Origin: Microbacterium festucae
Lineage (GTDB): Bacteria > Actinomycetota > Actinomycetes > Actinomycetales > Microbacteriaceae
Length of the DNA: 64,000 bases
Assembly (NCBI RefSeq): GCF_025421715.1
Contig: NZ_JAOEFC010000001.1
Coordinates: 248,001-312,000 of the forward strand
Reading direction: 5' to 3'
Shown here in pieces: positions 8,264 through 16,120 of this stretch (position 1 is the first letter of the stretch; every line of letters begins with the position of its first letter). The notes beneath the pieces are model-generated. The model did no database searches. It worked only from the letters and a program-made list of their open reading frames with translations, and was not told the DNA's origin. A program made the position numbers and the translations under genes.

Positions 8264-9942
8264 GTCGTCTCCTGAGTGCCAGATGTCGGATCGGTGGGGC
8301 TGTAGTGAACGGGTGTGGTGTCCGAGGCGACACCAGCACCACGGGTCCGACGGATGGACCCCGAACGCGCCGGGGCCGGGGCCGCTGGGGCGGGGGCCTC
8401 GGCCGGGGCCGCTGGGGCGGAGGCCGGGGCAGCTGGATCCTCGGCCGGGGGCATGGGGGCCTCGGCCGGGGCCGGGGTCAGGGAGCGCCAGAGGTGGGCG
8501 GTGAGATAGCTGCGCCAGGGCGCGGTGCGGGCGGCCCACGCGTCGTAGCCCCGGGGATCGGCCGGGATGCCGGCACGTGCGGCTCCGGTGCGCACGGCGA
8601 CGTCGCCGGGCAGGGTGATGTCGGGGTCGCCGAGCACCCGCATGCGCACGTAGTCGGCCGTCCACGGGCCGATGCCCGGGCGGGCCAGCAGCGCGGCGCG
8701 CTGGGCGGGGCCGTCGTCGCCGGAGGTCAGCGTGAGGCTGCCGTCGGCCAGGGCGGCGGCCGCGGCGGTGATCGCGCGGATGCGGGCGCCCGGCCCCCGC
8801 AGCACCTCGTGCCCATGCTCGGCGATCGCGTCCATCGTCGGGAAGAGGCGGTCGGTGCCCTCCACCTCGGGCACCTCCTCGCCCAGCGCCTCGGTGAGCC
8901 TGCTCAGCGCGGTGCGCGCCGAGGCGACCGAGATCTGCTGGCCGACCATGGCACGGATGAGCATCTCGTGCGGGTCGGCGGCGCCCGGCACGCGGATGCC
9001 GGGGACGCGGGCCACCAGGGGCGCGACCTCGGGATGGACGCGGAGCGCGGCGTCGATCGCGAGCGGGTCGGCGTCGAGGTCGAACAGCCGGCGCGCGCGA
9101 GCGACGAGGGTGCCGAGGTCGGCCAGCCGGGTCAGGTGGGCGCGCAGTCGCAGGCGTCCGGCGCGGTCGCGGCGCAGCTCGAACCAGACCGGACCGCCCG
9201 GCAGGCGCAGCGCCCGCGCGAAGCTCGTCGCGGTGGCCACCTCGACGCCGGGCACCGCGCGCACCGTCATCCAGCCGAACAGGCCCTCGAGGTCGAGCGG
9301 CTCGCGGTAGGGCAGCACGAGGTCGATCGCGCCGGGCGCCTGGCCGCCCACTCCGGCGGCGGGCCGGCGGGCGCGGAGGGCGCCGGGGGTGAGCCCGAAC
9401 ACCTCCTGCACGGTGTCGTTGAACTGGCGCACGCTGGCGAACCCGGCCGAGAAGGCGACATCGGATGCCGTCAGGTCGGTGCCCACCAGCAGCATGCGCG
9501 CGGTGTGGGCGCGCTGGGCGCGCGCGAGGGCGAGGGGGCCGGCGCCGAGCTCGGCGGTGAGGATGCGACCCAGGTGCCGCGGCGAGTAGCCCAGGCGGGC
9601 AGCGAGCCCCGGCACGCCCTCACGCTCGACGACGCCGTCGGCGATGAGCCGCATGGCGCGCCCGGCGACGTCGCCGCGCAGGTTCCACTCCGGCGAGCCC
9701 GGTGCCGCTTCGGGCAGGCAGCGCTTGCACGCGCGGTAGCCGGCCTCGTGCGCCGCGGCGCTGGTGGGGTAGAACGTGACGTTCGCGGGCTTGGGGGTGC
9801 GCGCGGGGCACGAGGGCCGGCAGTAGATGCCCGTCGAGCGCACGGCGGTGACGAACTGCCCGTCGAAGCGCGCGTCGCGCGCGTCGATCGCACGGTAGCG
9901 CTCGTCGAAGGTCATCGACGCGGCGGGCAGCACGGTGGACAT
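8260..9942 (-). CDS. Ada/AlkA fusion: methyl sensor, AraC-type HTH and 3-methyladenine glycosylase
   Basis: This 560-residue protein has an Ada-type zinc domain with Cys41, Cys45, Cys72 and Cys75 ([10 protein letters not shown]...CKRC), where Cys41 is the expected methyl-phosphotriester acceptor. An AraC HTH follows at roughly 95-190 ([19 protein letters not shown]). Then comes an AlkA N-domain and an HhH-GPD glycosylase domain with [19 protein letters not shown] and the Asp-bearing LPGDVAVR segment. The last ~75 residues are an Ala/Pro-rich tail with no known role. It should sense methylated DNA, activate the adaptive response and excise alkylated bases. I chose ATG 9942; the open frame extends upstream but only with low-complexity residues. 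Ogt is coupled downstream. Confidence 0.9.
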   Translation of the reverse strand: MSTVLPAASMTFDERYRAIDARDARFDGQFVTAVRSTGIYCRPSCPARTPKPANVTFYPTSAAAHEAGYRACKRCLPEAAPGSPEWNLRGDVAGRAMRLIADGVVEREGVPGLAARLGYSPRHLGRILTAELGAGPLALARAQRAHTARMLLVGTDLTASDVAFSAGFASVRQFNDTVQEVFGLTPGALRARRPAAGVGGQAPGAIDLVLPYREPLDLEGLFGWMTVRAVPGVEVATATSFARALRLPGGPVWFELRRDRAGRLRLRAHLTRLADLGTLVARARRLFDLDADPLAIDAALRVHPEVAPLVARVPGIRVPGAADPHEMLIRAMVGQQISVASARTALSRLTEALGEEVPEVEGTDRLFPTMDAIAEHGHEVLRGPGARIRAITAAAAALADGSLTLTSGDDGPAQRAALLARPGIGPWTADYVRMRVLGDPDITLPGDVAVRTGAARAGIPADPRGYDAWAARTAPWRSYLTAHLWRSLTPAPAEAPMPPAEDPAAPASAPAAPAEAPAPAAPAPARSGSIRRTRGAGVASDTTPVHYSPTDPTSGTQETT

Positions 9943-10134
9943 GCCCCCAGCCTGCCACCGTTCACGGCACCCGGCTGGCGGGAATCGGACACGGCGGTGG
10001 CGGCCTCCGCCAGCGCCCCGCCGGCGCCCACCCGGCCGCCACGGCGCGCTCCGTCGGCCCGCGCCGCTCACGACGACGTCGCACCGCCACCGCCCGCGGC
10101 TCAGAGCGCGGCTCAGGCCAGCCCGGCGACAGGC

Positions 10135-10833
10135 TCAGGCGCGCGCGTCCGCGTCGTCGTCGGCAGACACCCACGCCAGCGACGACACGCACAGGTCGAA
10201 CAGCGCGCGCATCTGCAGCAGCGGCGGGTCGTCGGCGGGCACATCGACGGGGCGGGTGATCACGAGGGTCAGCTGCAGCGCCCGGCGCCGGCCGCTGCCG
10301 GGAATGGGCGAGAGGTAGACGACGGTGGTCAGCAGCGCCGACTCGCCGTCGATGTGCTGCTCGCTCTCGCGCTCGGCGCGCAGGATGCGCTTGTCGCCCA
10401 GCAGCGGCGTCGCCCCGTCGCGCACGATCGACGCGCGCACGTGGTCGTCGAGCGTGGCGCCGGGCTCGGCGCGCAGCACGCGGGCGGTGAGCGAGGCGGG
10501 GAGCACGAGAGCGCCGGGGCTCTCGTCGGTGTCGGGGAGGAACATCGCCACGGCACCCACGGCGTCGAGCTGCGCGAAGGCCTCCGCCAGGAGCACCCGC
10601 ATGCGGGCGTAGAGGTCGGGGCGGTGCACCTCCATGAGACGGGCGCGCATCGCAGCATCCATGCGGGTGCGCTCGTCGGCGGTGACGGGGCGTCGGGTCC
10701 AGCCGGGCGGCAGCACGAGCGTGAAGTCGGGGTCGCGCGGGGCGCCGAGCGCGTCGCGCAGGCTGACGCGGCTGGGGGTCCCGGCCGTGCCGGCGGCGCC
10801 CAGGTCGGTGGCGGGAGACGGCGTGTCGGTCAT
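10135..10833 (-). CDS. T7SS-cassette protein, ~230-residue family (module 1)
   Basis: I do not recognise a characterised family for this 232-residue soluble protein. It is a paralogue of the protein at 14919-15539: both share a GGW/GW entry motif, MR.RL/RRVLM..HRP(D/E)L, an AVLPLD/AMFLPD strand, a SL(I/T)-type strand and a C-terminal helix with LFDL/LYDAMALGL. The matching position at the end of each cassette suggests a conserved partner of the effector, perhaps a chaperone or adaptor of the WXG100 pathway. Its ATG overlaps the upstream stop by 4 bases. Confidence 0.7.
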   Translation of the reverse strand: MTDTPSPATDLGAAGTAGTPSRVSLRDALGAPRDPDFTLVLPPGWTRRPVTADERTRMDAAMRARLMEVHRPDLYARMRVLLAEAFAQLDAVGAVAMFLPDTDESPGALVLPASLTARVLRAEPGATLDDHVRASIVRDGATPLLGDKRILRAERESEQHIDGESALLTTVVYLSPIPGSGRRRALQLTLVITRPVDVPADDPPLLQMRALFDLCVSSLAWVSADDDADARA

Positions 10834-11660
10834 GTCGCTCCGGGGTGGGTCGCGTCGAGGGTGAACAGCGTGCCGAGGTCGGCCGCGGTGGCGCGGGCGC
10901 GGAGGTCGTCGTCGATGAGACCGCGCTCGGCGAGGATCTGCAGGGCGTCGTCGCGGTCGCCGCGGATGGCGACGCGCTCGTCGTGGGTGAGGCCGGCCAC
11001 GAGGATGCGGGCCCGGTCGCCGTCGGAGACGGTGGGCGCTGCGGGCAGCGGCGCCGGCACGGGCTCGTCGGGCGCCGCGCGGCGGCGCAGCACGATGCCC
11101 AGCGCCAGGAGGCCGCCGAGGACGATCGTCGCCCACACCGGGATCATCCAGGCACCGAGCGGGTAGTCGTCGCGGGCTGCGACGTTGGGCAGTCCGAACG
11201 CGGCGAACCCGGCGAGCACGGCATTGGCGCCGGCGAGCACCGCAAGCGGAAGCGAGTAGCGCGCGCCCCCACGCAGCCACCCGATGGCGAGGATCAGCTG
11301 GGTCAGCGCGGCGACGGTGAAGCAGATGCCCGAGATCGGCACGGCCAGCTCGGCGGGGAAGGGTTCGGCGGTGGGCGCCACATAGGCCGGCGCGTCGCCG
11401 TAGATCGCCACGCCGATGGCCGGGGCCAGCAGCAGCAGGATGCCGACGGCCACGAGCGCGACGCCACCGAGGCGCCGGGCGGGGGTGCGCCGGCCGGCGG
11501 TGCGCAGCACCGAGGCGAGCGAGGCCCCGTCGGCGCCGAACGAGGCGACGATGTCGGGATGGGCCTGGAAGGCGACGCTCTCGAGTCGTCCGAGGCGGGG
11601 GGCGTTGGCGAGCGACTGGTCGCGCGCCCACGTGCGGGCATCCGGATAGGGCAGGCTCAT
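10830..11660 (-). CDS. Four-helix membrane protein of the T7SS-like locus
   Basis: This 276-residue protein has a soluble N-terminus (~60 residues), four hydrophobic segments (about 64-87, 106-128, 135-157 and 170-192) and a soluble C-terminus with a short SHOCT-like helical repeat (DDALQILAERGLIDDDLRAR). No family is recognised. It is present only in module 1. It lies 22 bases after the preceding gene and overlaps the next by 4, so it belongs to the same transcript. A role in membrane docking or in self-protection from the cassette effector is possible but unproven. Confidence 0.65.
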   Translation of the reverse strand: MSLPYPDARTWARDQSLANAPRLGRLESVAFQAHPDIVASFGADGASLASVLRTAGRRTPARRLGGVALVAVGILLLLAPAIGVAIYGDAPAYVAPTAEPFPAELAVPISGICFTVAALTQLILAIGWLRGGARYSLPLAVLAGANAVLAGFAAFGLPNVAARDDYPLGAWMIPVWATIVLGGLLALGIVLRRRAAPDEPVPAPLPAAPTVSDGDRARILVAGLTHDERVAIRGDRDDALQILAERGLIDDDLRARATAADLGTLFTLDATHPGAT

Positions 11661-11682
11661 GACGCTGTCACCCTAGCAATGC

Positions 11683-12327
11683 TCACGCGGTCGCCCACTG
11701 GTCGGCGGGCGCGGCGCCGAGGATGCCGGCGGGTTCGGCGCGGAAACGCTCCCCCGCCGGGCCCTCGAGCACGAGCGACTGCACGAAGCCGTGGATGGCG
11801 GGCATGAGGATCGCGAGGAGTTCGGGCAGCGTCGGCTCCACCGACACGGCGACCACGCGGGTGCCGCTGCGGAACACGAACTCCGCGCCGACCACGGTCG
11901 CCCCGGCGACGGTGCCGACGACGGGCACGTGCACGCCCGGGCCGAGGCCCTCGCTGTCGTAGGGCACCGCGTCACCGGTGCGCACGTCGGCGAGGTCGCC
12001 GGCGGCCGGGGCGGGGACGACGAGGGTCCCCTCGGCCGTGTCGGTGTCTCCCACGGCGGCGTGGACGATCAGGCAGAGCGCCGCGTTGGTCGGCCAGAGC
12101 TGGAAGGCGAGGGCGTCCTCGTCGCGCCGGCGCGCGAGCGCCGCCCCGAGCATGGCGGGGATGACGTGGTCGTGCTCGGGCTGCCAGGTGTGCGCCCACG
12201 CGTCGCGGAGCGCACCCGCCTGGGCGTCGACCCACGCACGGCGCGACGCCTCGGAGTCGGTGCGGGGCAGCAGCAGCCACCCGGGTTCGTCACTGGAGCC
12301 GGTGAGGGTCCACCCCGCCGCGCTCAC
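11683..12327 (-). CDS. T7SS-cassette protein, ~200-residue family (module 1)
   Basis: This 214-residue protein starts at GTG 12327, overlapping the stop of the effector-like gene as GTGA. It is distantly alike to the module 2 protein at 15536-16120: R.AWV near the N-terminus, a D..AF.L.P strand, a region of short beta strands, and a C-terminal amphipathic segment. No signal peptide or membrane segment is seen. The fixed position directly after each effector gene points to a dedicated chaperone or loading factor; this is inference. Confidence 0.65.
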   Translation of the reverse strand: MSAAGWTLTGSSDEPGWLLLPRTDSEASRRAWVDAQAGALRDAWAHTWQPEHDHVIPAMLGAALARRRDEDALAFQLWPTNAALCLIVHAAVGDTDTAEGTLVVPAPAAGDLADVRTGDAVPYDSEGLGPGVHVPVVGTVAGATVVGAEFVFRSGTRVVAVSVEPTLPELLAILMPAIHGFVQSLVLEGPAGERFRAEPAGILGAAPADQWATA

Positions 12328-13553
12328 AGCACTGCTCCCACCCAGGGCATGGTGCCGCTGGGGCCGGATCCCTTGTTGCCGGTCCACGTGGCGATGTTGT
12401 CGCCCACCTTCCACGAGCCCGACACGACCGTGTAGGCGAACTGCCATGCCGCCGACAGCGTGGTGGTGCGGCAGAAGCCGTTGGCGCCGCCGCTCATCGC
12501 GGTGATCATGCCCTCCAGCCCGGAGGTGTCCTTGCCGAACAGCAGCCGGGTCATGACGTCGCCGACACCGGCGGGGTTGCTCATGGTGAGGAACTCGCGC
12601 GTGCCGGCGAGGAAGCCGCGGGCGCCCCCGCCGGAGAACGCGCTCACCAGCGAGAGCGTGCGCCCCTGGCCGATGGCGGCGCTCCACGTGCTGGGCTTGA
12701 ACGCGCTGAACATGTCACCGAGGAAGGCGATGCGCCCGGCGGACCCCTGGAAGAGCTTGCCGGCGCTGCCGAAGGGAATCGCCCCCACGATCGCCAGCGC
12801 CAGATCTGTGCCGGAGGCGTCTTGCCGGATGAACTGGTAGAGGGTCAGCGCGAGGGTGAGCACACCCACGACCGCGCCGATGAGGGCGACGATGGGGCCG
12901 CCGATGATGATGGCGGCGATGCCGACGATGAGGCCGACGACCTGCAGCACCGAGACCGCGGTCGCGATGAAGCCGTCGAGGTCGTCCCACGGGCTGTCTT
13001 CGATCGCGCCGTCGAGCACGTCGCCGATGCCGGCCACGGCGGTGTCGAAGGCGTCTTCCCAGGTGTCGACGCGGCGGTCAAACTCGCGCGCCTCCGCCTC
13101 CCAGTCGCCCCGCAGGTCTTCCTTGCGGTCGTCCTCCTCCTGCGCCTGCTCGGCGGCATCCGGGTCGGTGGGGACGATCAGTCGCCCGCCGACGTGCCCG
13201 GGGGCCCGCTCGAAGTCGCGCCATGCCTGGGCGCAGGCGTCGACGGCGGCCTGGATGAGCGGCTGCGAGCTCCCGACGGCGTGGCCGTAGGTGACGAGCA
13301 CGGCACCGGTCGGCTCGTACAGCCGGCCTGCGCGCCGCAGCTCTTCGTAGGTGTCGCCGACGATCTCGCGCACCTTGTCGATCGCCTTGCCCCGCTGCTG
13401 CGGGTCGTCGACGAGGTCTTCCAGCACGTCGGCGCTGGAGACCATCTGCCGACCGATCGACTGGATGCGCGAGCCCCGTCGGCGGATCGTGGCGCCGTCG
13501 CCGTCGAGCCCGGTGATCGCGCGGCCACGCGGCGAGGGGGGCATCATCGTCAT
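12324..13553 (-). CDS. Putative T7SS effector/substrate with helical N-domain and TM hairpin (module 1)
   Basis: This 409-residue protein has an N-terminal ~115-residue helical region (AIDKVREIVGDTYEELRRAG, YEPTGAVLVTYG), an acidic coiled-coil (~130-180), a hydrophobic hairpin (~198-242, broken by IIGGP) and a motif AIVGAIPFGSAGK at 254-266. A Gly-rich, otherwise unmatched C-terminus follows. The paralogue at 16117-17406 shares everything up to the IPFG motif but not the C-terminus. A conserved N-terminus with a swapped C-terminus is the pattern of LXG and other polymorphic secreted proteins. Activity of the C-terminus is unknown. ATG 13553 was chosen because the upstream extension is low-complexity. 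Confidence 0.65.
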   Translation of the reverse strand: MTMMPPSPRGRAITGLDGDGATIRRRGSRIQSIGRQMVSSADVLEDLVDDPQQRGKAIDKVREIVGDTYEELRRAGRLYEPTGAVLVTYGHAVGSSQPLIQAAVDACAQAWRDFERAPGHVGGRLIVPTDPDAAEQAQEEDDRKEDLRGDWEAEAREFDRRVDTWEDAFDTAVAGIGDVLDGAIEDSPWDDLDGFIATAVSVLQVVGLIVGIAAIIIGGPIVALIGAVVGVLTLALTLYQFIRQDASGTDLALAIVGAIPFGSAGKLFQGSAGRIAFLGDMFSAFKPSTWSAAIGQGRTLSLVSAFSGGGARGFLAGTREFLTMSNPAGVGDVMTRLLFGKDTSGLEGMITAMSGGANGFCRTTTLSAAWQFAYTVVSGSWKVGDNIATWTGNKGSGPSGTMPWVGAVL

Positions 13554-13605
13554 CGCTGGTTCCTCACAGTTCGCACCGTCTTGTCGCCTCTCACAGGTCC
13601 CGCCG

Positions 13606-13944
13606 CTACACCGGGGTCGGCCTGGTCGCGTCGCTGAGCCCCGAGGCGTCGACGTCCATCTGGGCGCCGGTCTCGGCATCCCAGTCGGCGAAGCCGTCGA
13701 GCACGCCCTCGACGTGCTCGTGGATGCTGGTGATGTCGCGCACCAGGTCGCTGCGGCGGTTGTCCCACCGCGACTCGAAGTCGCCGGCGCGGTCGCGCAG
13801 CGCGCCGTGACCGTAGGGCGAGCCGATCGCGGCCCGCAGCTCGTCGGCGAGGCCCCGGGCGTCTTCGAGTTCCTCGATGATGCGCCCGAGCCGGTCGCTC
13901 GTGCGGCGCAGCGTCGCGTAGTTGATCCACACCGCGTCAGCCAC
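13606..13944 (-). CDS. Small helical WXG100-like partner (module 1)
   Basis: This 112-residue protein starts at GTG 13944 behind a GAGGAGG ribosome binding site. It is predicted all-helical and shares AIGSP.G.G.LR..A..FE..WD..R with the 105-residue protein at 17403-17720. The central Trp in FESRWDNRR and the length suggest a WXG100-superfamily helical hairpin that pairs with the effector encoded next. It begins only 25 bases after the terminator that follows WXG100 copy A, so it may be expressed by readthrough. Confidence 0.7.
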   Translation of the reverse strand: MADAVWINYATLRRTSDRLGRIIEELEDARGLADELRAAIGSPYGHGALRDRAGDFESRWDNRRSDLVRDITSIHEHVEGVLDGFADWDAETGAQMDVDASGLSDATRPTPV

Positions 13945-13960
13945 GGCCCCTCCTCAGGTC

Positions 13961-13996
13961 AGGGAAAAGCGGGGCGGGCGTCTCCGCCCGCCCCGC
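13961..13996 (-). terminator. Intrinsic terminator after WXG100 copy A
   Basis: On the minus strand GCGGGGCGGGCG (13996-13985) pairs perfectly with CGCCCGCCCCGC (13980-13969) around GAGA and is followed by TTTT. It is one of the few hairpins here with a T-run. It separates WXG100 copy A from module 1. Confidence 0.75.
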
Positions 13997-14011
13997 CGCG
14001 AGTCATCGTGT

Positions 14012-14344
14012 GATCAGCCGCCGGCGAGCTGCTGGTCGAGGTCCTGGATCGCGCGCATCATGCCCAGCAGAGCCTCGGACATGTCGTTGATGCCGTCGAC
14101 CGCGTTCTTCAGACCCGTGGTCAGCTCCGAGTAGCCCTCGCCGAACTTGCCCGACGCGTGCTGCGTCTTGAAGTCGTCGCCCAGCAGGGTGTCCACCTGG
14201 CTCTTCAGCGTGTCCAGCTGACCCTGAATGTCATCACGAGCCTGCGACAGCGACGACGCCACCTGCTCCATCTCACCGTAAGACGCACCGAAATCGGCCA
14301 TCATCAACTCCCTCGAGTCTTGGATTCCGACCCACCCCGGGCCG
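14012..14344 (-). repeat. 333-bp perfect duplication, unit A
   Basis: Bases 14012-14344 match 14479-14811 at every position. The unit covers the whole WXG100 gene plus its ~43-base leader and ends close to the inferred transcription start. Sequence outside the unit, including the promoter and terminator, differs. Confidence 0.95.
14014..14301 (-). CDS. WXG100 family protein, copy A
   Basis: This 95-residue helical-hairpin protein (MADFGASYGEMEQ, ending DLDQQLAGG) belongs to the actinobacterial WXG100 group in which the Trp of the turn is replaced by Phe (GDDFKT). It is the expected substrate or co-substrate of the FHA-FtsK ATPase upstream. I chose ATG 14301 because GGGAG lies 6 bases upstream; ATG 14304 and TTG 14307 are in frame but too close to it. 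Its coding sequence is identical at every base to copy B. Confidence 0.88.
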   Translation of the reverse strand: MADFGASYGEMEQVASSLSQARDDIQGQLDTLKSQVDTLLGDDFKTQHASGKFGEGYSELTTGLKNAVDGINDMSEALLGMMRAIQDLDQQLAGG

Positions 14345-14352
14345 ACACCCTT

Positions 14353-14398
14353 ACGCTAACGGCATCTCGCCGCGATCGCCTATGGGGAGTGGTCCCCA
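14353..14398 (-). promoter_or_regulatory. TGGGGA box promoter of WXG100 copy A
   Basis: The palindrome TGGGGAGTGGTCCCCA (14383-14398) is followed on the minus strand, after 24 bp, by a -10 hexamer TAGCGT (14358-14353). The box lies 81 bases before the ATG. The same arrangement is found at three other starts in the locus. Confidence 0.6.
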
Positions 14399-14427
14399 CT
14401 TCTCCCACCACCCGGTCGCGGGCACGC

Positions 14428-14462
14428 GAGAAGGGGCCGACCGTCTCGGTCGACCCCTTCTC
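14428..14462 (-). terminator. Hairpin after WXG100 copy B
   Basis: GAGAAGGGGCCGACCG (14428-14443) and CGGTCGACCCCTTCTC (14447-14462) pair with one mismatch around TCT. It lies 18 bases beyond the copy B stop. There is no clear T-run on the minus strand. Confidence 0.65.
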
Positions 14463-14478
14463 GGAAGGTTGCGGGGCG

Positions 14479-14811
14479 GATCAGCCGCCGGCGAGCTGCT
14501 GGTCGAGGTCCTGGATCGCGCGCATCATGCCCAGCAGAGCCTCGGACATGTCGTTGATGCCGTCGACCGCGTTCTTCAGACCCGTGGTCAGCTCCGAGTA
14601 GCCCTCGCCGAACTTGCCCGACGCGTGCTGCGTCTTGAAGTCGTCGCCCAGCAGGGTGTCCACCTGGCTCTTCAGCGTGTCCAGCTGACCCTGAATGTCA
14701 TCACGAGCCTGCGACAGCGACGACGCCACCTGCTCCATCTCACCGTAAGACGCACCGAAATCGGCCATCATCAACTCCCTCGAGTCTTGGATTCCGACCC
14801 ACCCCGGGCCG
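14479..14811 (-). repeat. 333-bp perfect duplication, unit B
   Basis: This is the second unit, offset 467 bp from unit A and in the same orientation. The 134 bp between units carry the terminator of copy B and the promoter of copy A. Confidence 0.95.
14481..14768 (-). CDS. WXG100 family protein, copy B
   Basis: The protein is identical to copy A (95 residues, start ATG 14768, same GGGAG ribosome binding site in the duplicated leader). It has its own TGGGGA box promoter and its own downstream hairpin. Two identical genes may serve dosage, since WXG100 proteins are normally made in excess of the secretion ATPase, or supply one partner for each effector cassette. Confidence 0.88.
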   Translation of the reverse strand: MADFGASYGEMEQVASSLSQARDDIQGQLDTLKSQVDTLLGDDFKTQHASGKFGEGYSELTTGLKNAVDGINDMSEALLGMMRAIQDLDQQLAGG

Positions 14812-14819
14812 CTGAGAAG

Positions 14820-14864
14820 AGTCAACCCGATGTCCCCGCAAACGCCAATGGGGAGGGGTCCTCC
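14820..14864 (-). promoter_or_regulatory. TGGGGA box promoter of WXG100 copy B
   Basis: The degenerate box TGGGGAGGGGTCCTCC (14849-14864) is followed on the minus strand by 23 bp and TTGACT (14825-14820) at the -10 position. The spacing to the ATG (80 bases) is nearly that of copy A. Confidence 0.5.
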
Positions 14865-14918
14865 TTGACACGGCGCCGCCCGAGTGGGTACGGCGGGTCG
14901 GGCTCGGCCCGTCCGGGG

Positions 14919-15539
14919 TCAGACGGTCTGCGGAGCGGGCGCCCAGTCGAGGCCCAGCGCCATGGCGTCGTAGAGCACCCGGGTGGCCGCGCGTGCCGGG
15001 GCGTCGTCGGCTTCGCCCGCCAGAGCGACCCGCGTGCCGGTGAGCAGCACCGCCTCGCGCAGGTCGGCGCCGGGCACGGGGATCAGGTAGTTGTACTGCT
15101 CCGAGACGGTGCCGGCCATCTCGTCGGTGCCGGCGGTCGTGGTCGACCACGCGAGCACCGTGCGCCCCTCGTCGAGGAACTCCGACGTGCCGCTGCGGAT
15201 CTTGCTCACCGCCCAGGTCTTGAGGGGATGACCGGCGACGTCGCCCACGACCGACACGATGAGCGAGAGCGGCAGCGCCGTCCCGGTCGGCGGGTCGAGC
15301 GGGAGCACGGCGTACAGCCCGCCGGTCTCGCGGAGGCGGGAGACCCACGTGCGCAGCATCCCCGACAGGTAGGCGTCGAGCTCGGGGCGGTGGGACTGCA
15401 TCAGCACCCTGCGCATGCGCGCCGAGAACGCCCTCATGTGCTCGTCGTCGAGCGGGACGACCTCCCATCCGCCGGGCACGAGCATGCGCATCGTCCCTGC
15501 GGTGGGCGTGCCGAGCAGCTCGTGGCGCAGTGAGGTCAT
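14919..15539 (-). CDS. T7SS-cassette protein, ~230-residue family (module 2)
   Basis: This 206-residue soluble protein is the paralogue of the one at 10135-10833: VPGGWEVVPL, MRRVLMQSHRPELDAYL, GGLYAVLPLD and a C-terminal helix LYDAMALGLDWAP. No known family is recognised. It is the last gene of module 2 and its ATG overlaps the upstream stop by 4 bases. Its conserved place at the end of both cassettes argues for a function tied to the effector or to the WXG100 genes that follow. Confidence 0.7.
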   Translation of the reverse strand: MTSLRHELLGTPTAGTMRMLVPGGWEVVPLDDEHMRAFSARMRRVLMQSHRPELDAYLSGMLRTWVSRLRETGGLYAVLPLDPPTGTALPLSLIVSVVGDVAGHPLKTWAVSKIRSGTSEFLDEGRTVLAWSTTTAGTDEMAGTVSEQYNYLIPVPGADLREAVLLTGTRVALAGEADDAPARAATRVLYDAMALGLDWAPAPQTV

Positions 15540-16120
15540 GCGGCTCCCGTTCGCTCGCGTCGGATGACGGAGATGTCGGATGCCAGCGCGTCGAATAGCT
15601 CCATCCCGGAGCCGAGCATACCGAGGTCCGCCGAGGTGATCGCGGTCTCGACGAACACGCCCGACGCCAGGAACTGGTAGCGCAGCTGCCCGATCATCGC
15701 GCCGCCGTCGAGGGCGCCGGCCGAGGAGATCACCCGCCCCTCCCCCAGGTGCGGCGACGTGAACGGCCGCACCCGCTGCGGCAGGGCGACGCGTTCGGTC
15801 GCGTCGATGTCGTCCAGCGTGCGCGCGTCCACGTCGACGATGAAGACCTCGACCAGGGCGTCACCGGGCAGGCCCCGCGGGCAGAACAGGAACGCGGCGA
15901 ACGCGTCGCCCGACAGCAGGGAGACCTGGCCGGCGACCCGTGTGCGCACGCCGTCCCCGTCGCCGCTCCATGCCGCCGCGTGGTTCCACCGTTCGGTCGT
16001 CTCCGCCACCCATGCCGCCCGCGCGGCCGCGTCGCCGGAGCGCGCGTCGACGGGCACCTCGAGGAAGTGCGTGCCGTCGAACGGGATGTCGACCTGCCAC
16101 TGCGGGGGCGCGGGGCTCAC
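15536..16120 (-). CDS. T7SS-cassette protein, ~200-residue family (module 2)
   Basis: This 194-residue protein starts at GTG 16120, overlapping the effector-like gene as GTGA. It shares AARAAWV, a DAFAAFLFCP strand and a beta-rich middle with the module 1 protein at 11683-12327. The segment FTSPHLGEGRVISSAGALDGG and a C-terminal helix (LGMLGSGMELFDALASDI) are also visible. It is cytosolic by appearance. A chaperone-like role for the adjacent effector is inferred from position only. Confidence 0.65.
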   Translation of the reverse strand: MSPAPPQWQVDIPFDGTHFLEVPVDARSGDAAARAAWVAETTERWNHAAAWSGDGDGVRTRVAGQVSLLSGDAFAAFLFCPRGLPGDALVEVFIVDVDARTLDDIDATERVALPQRVRPFTSPHLGEGRVISSAGALDGGAMIGQLRYQFLASGVFVETAITSADLGMLGSGMELFDALASDISVIRRERTGAA

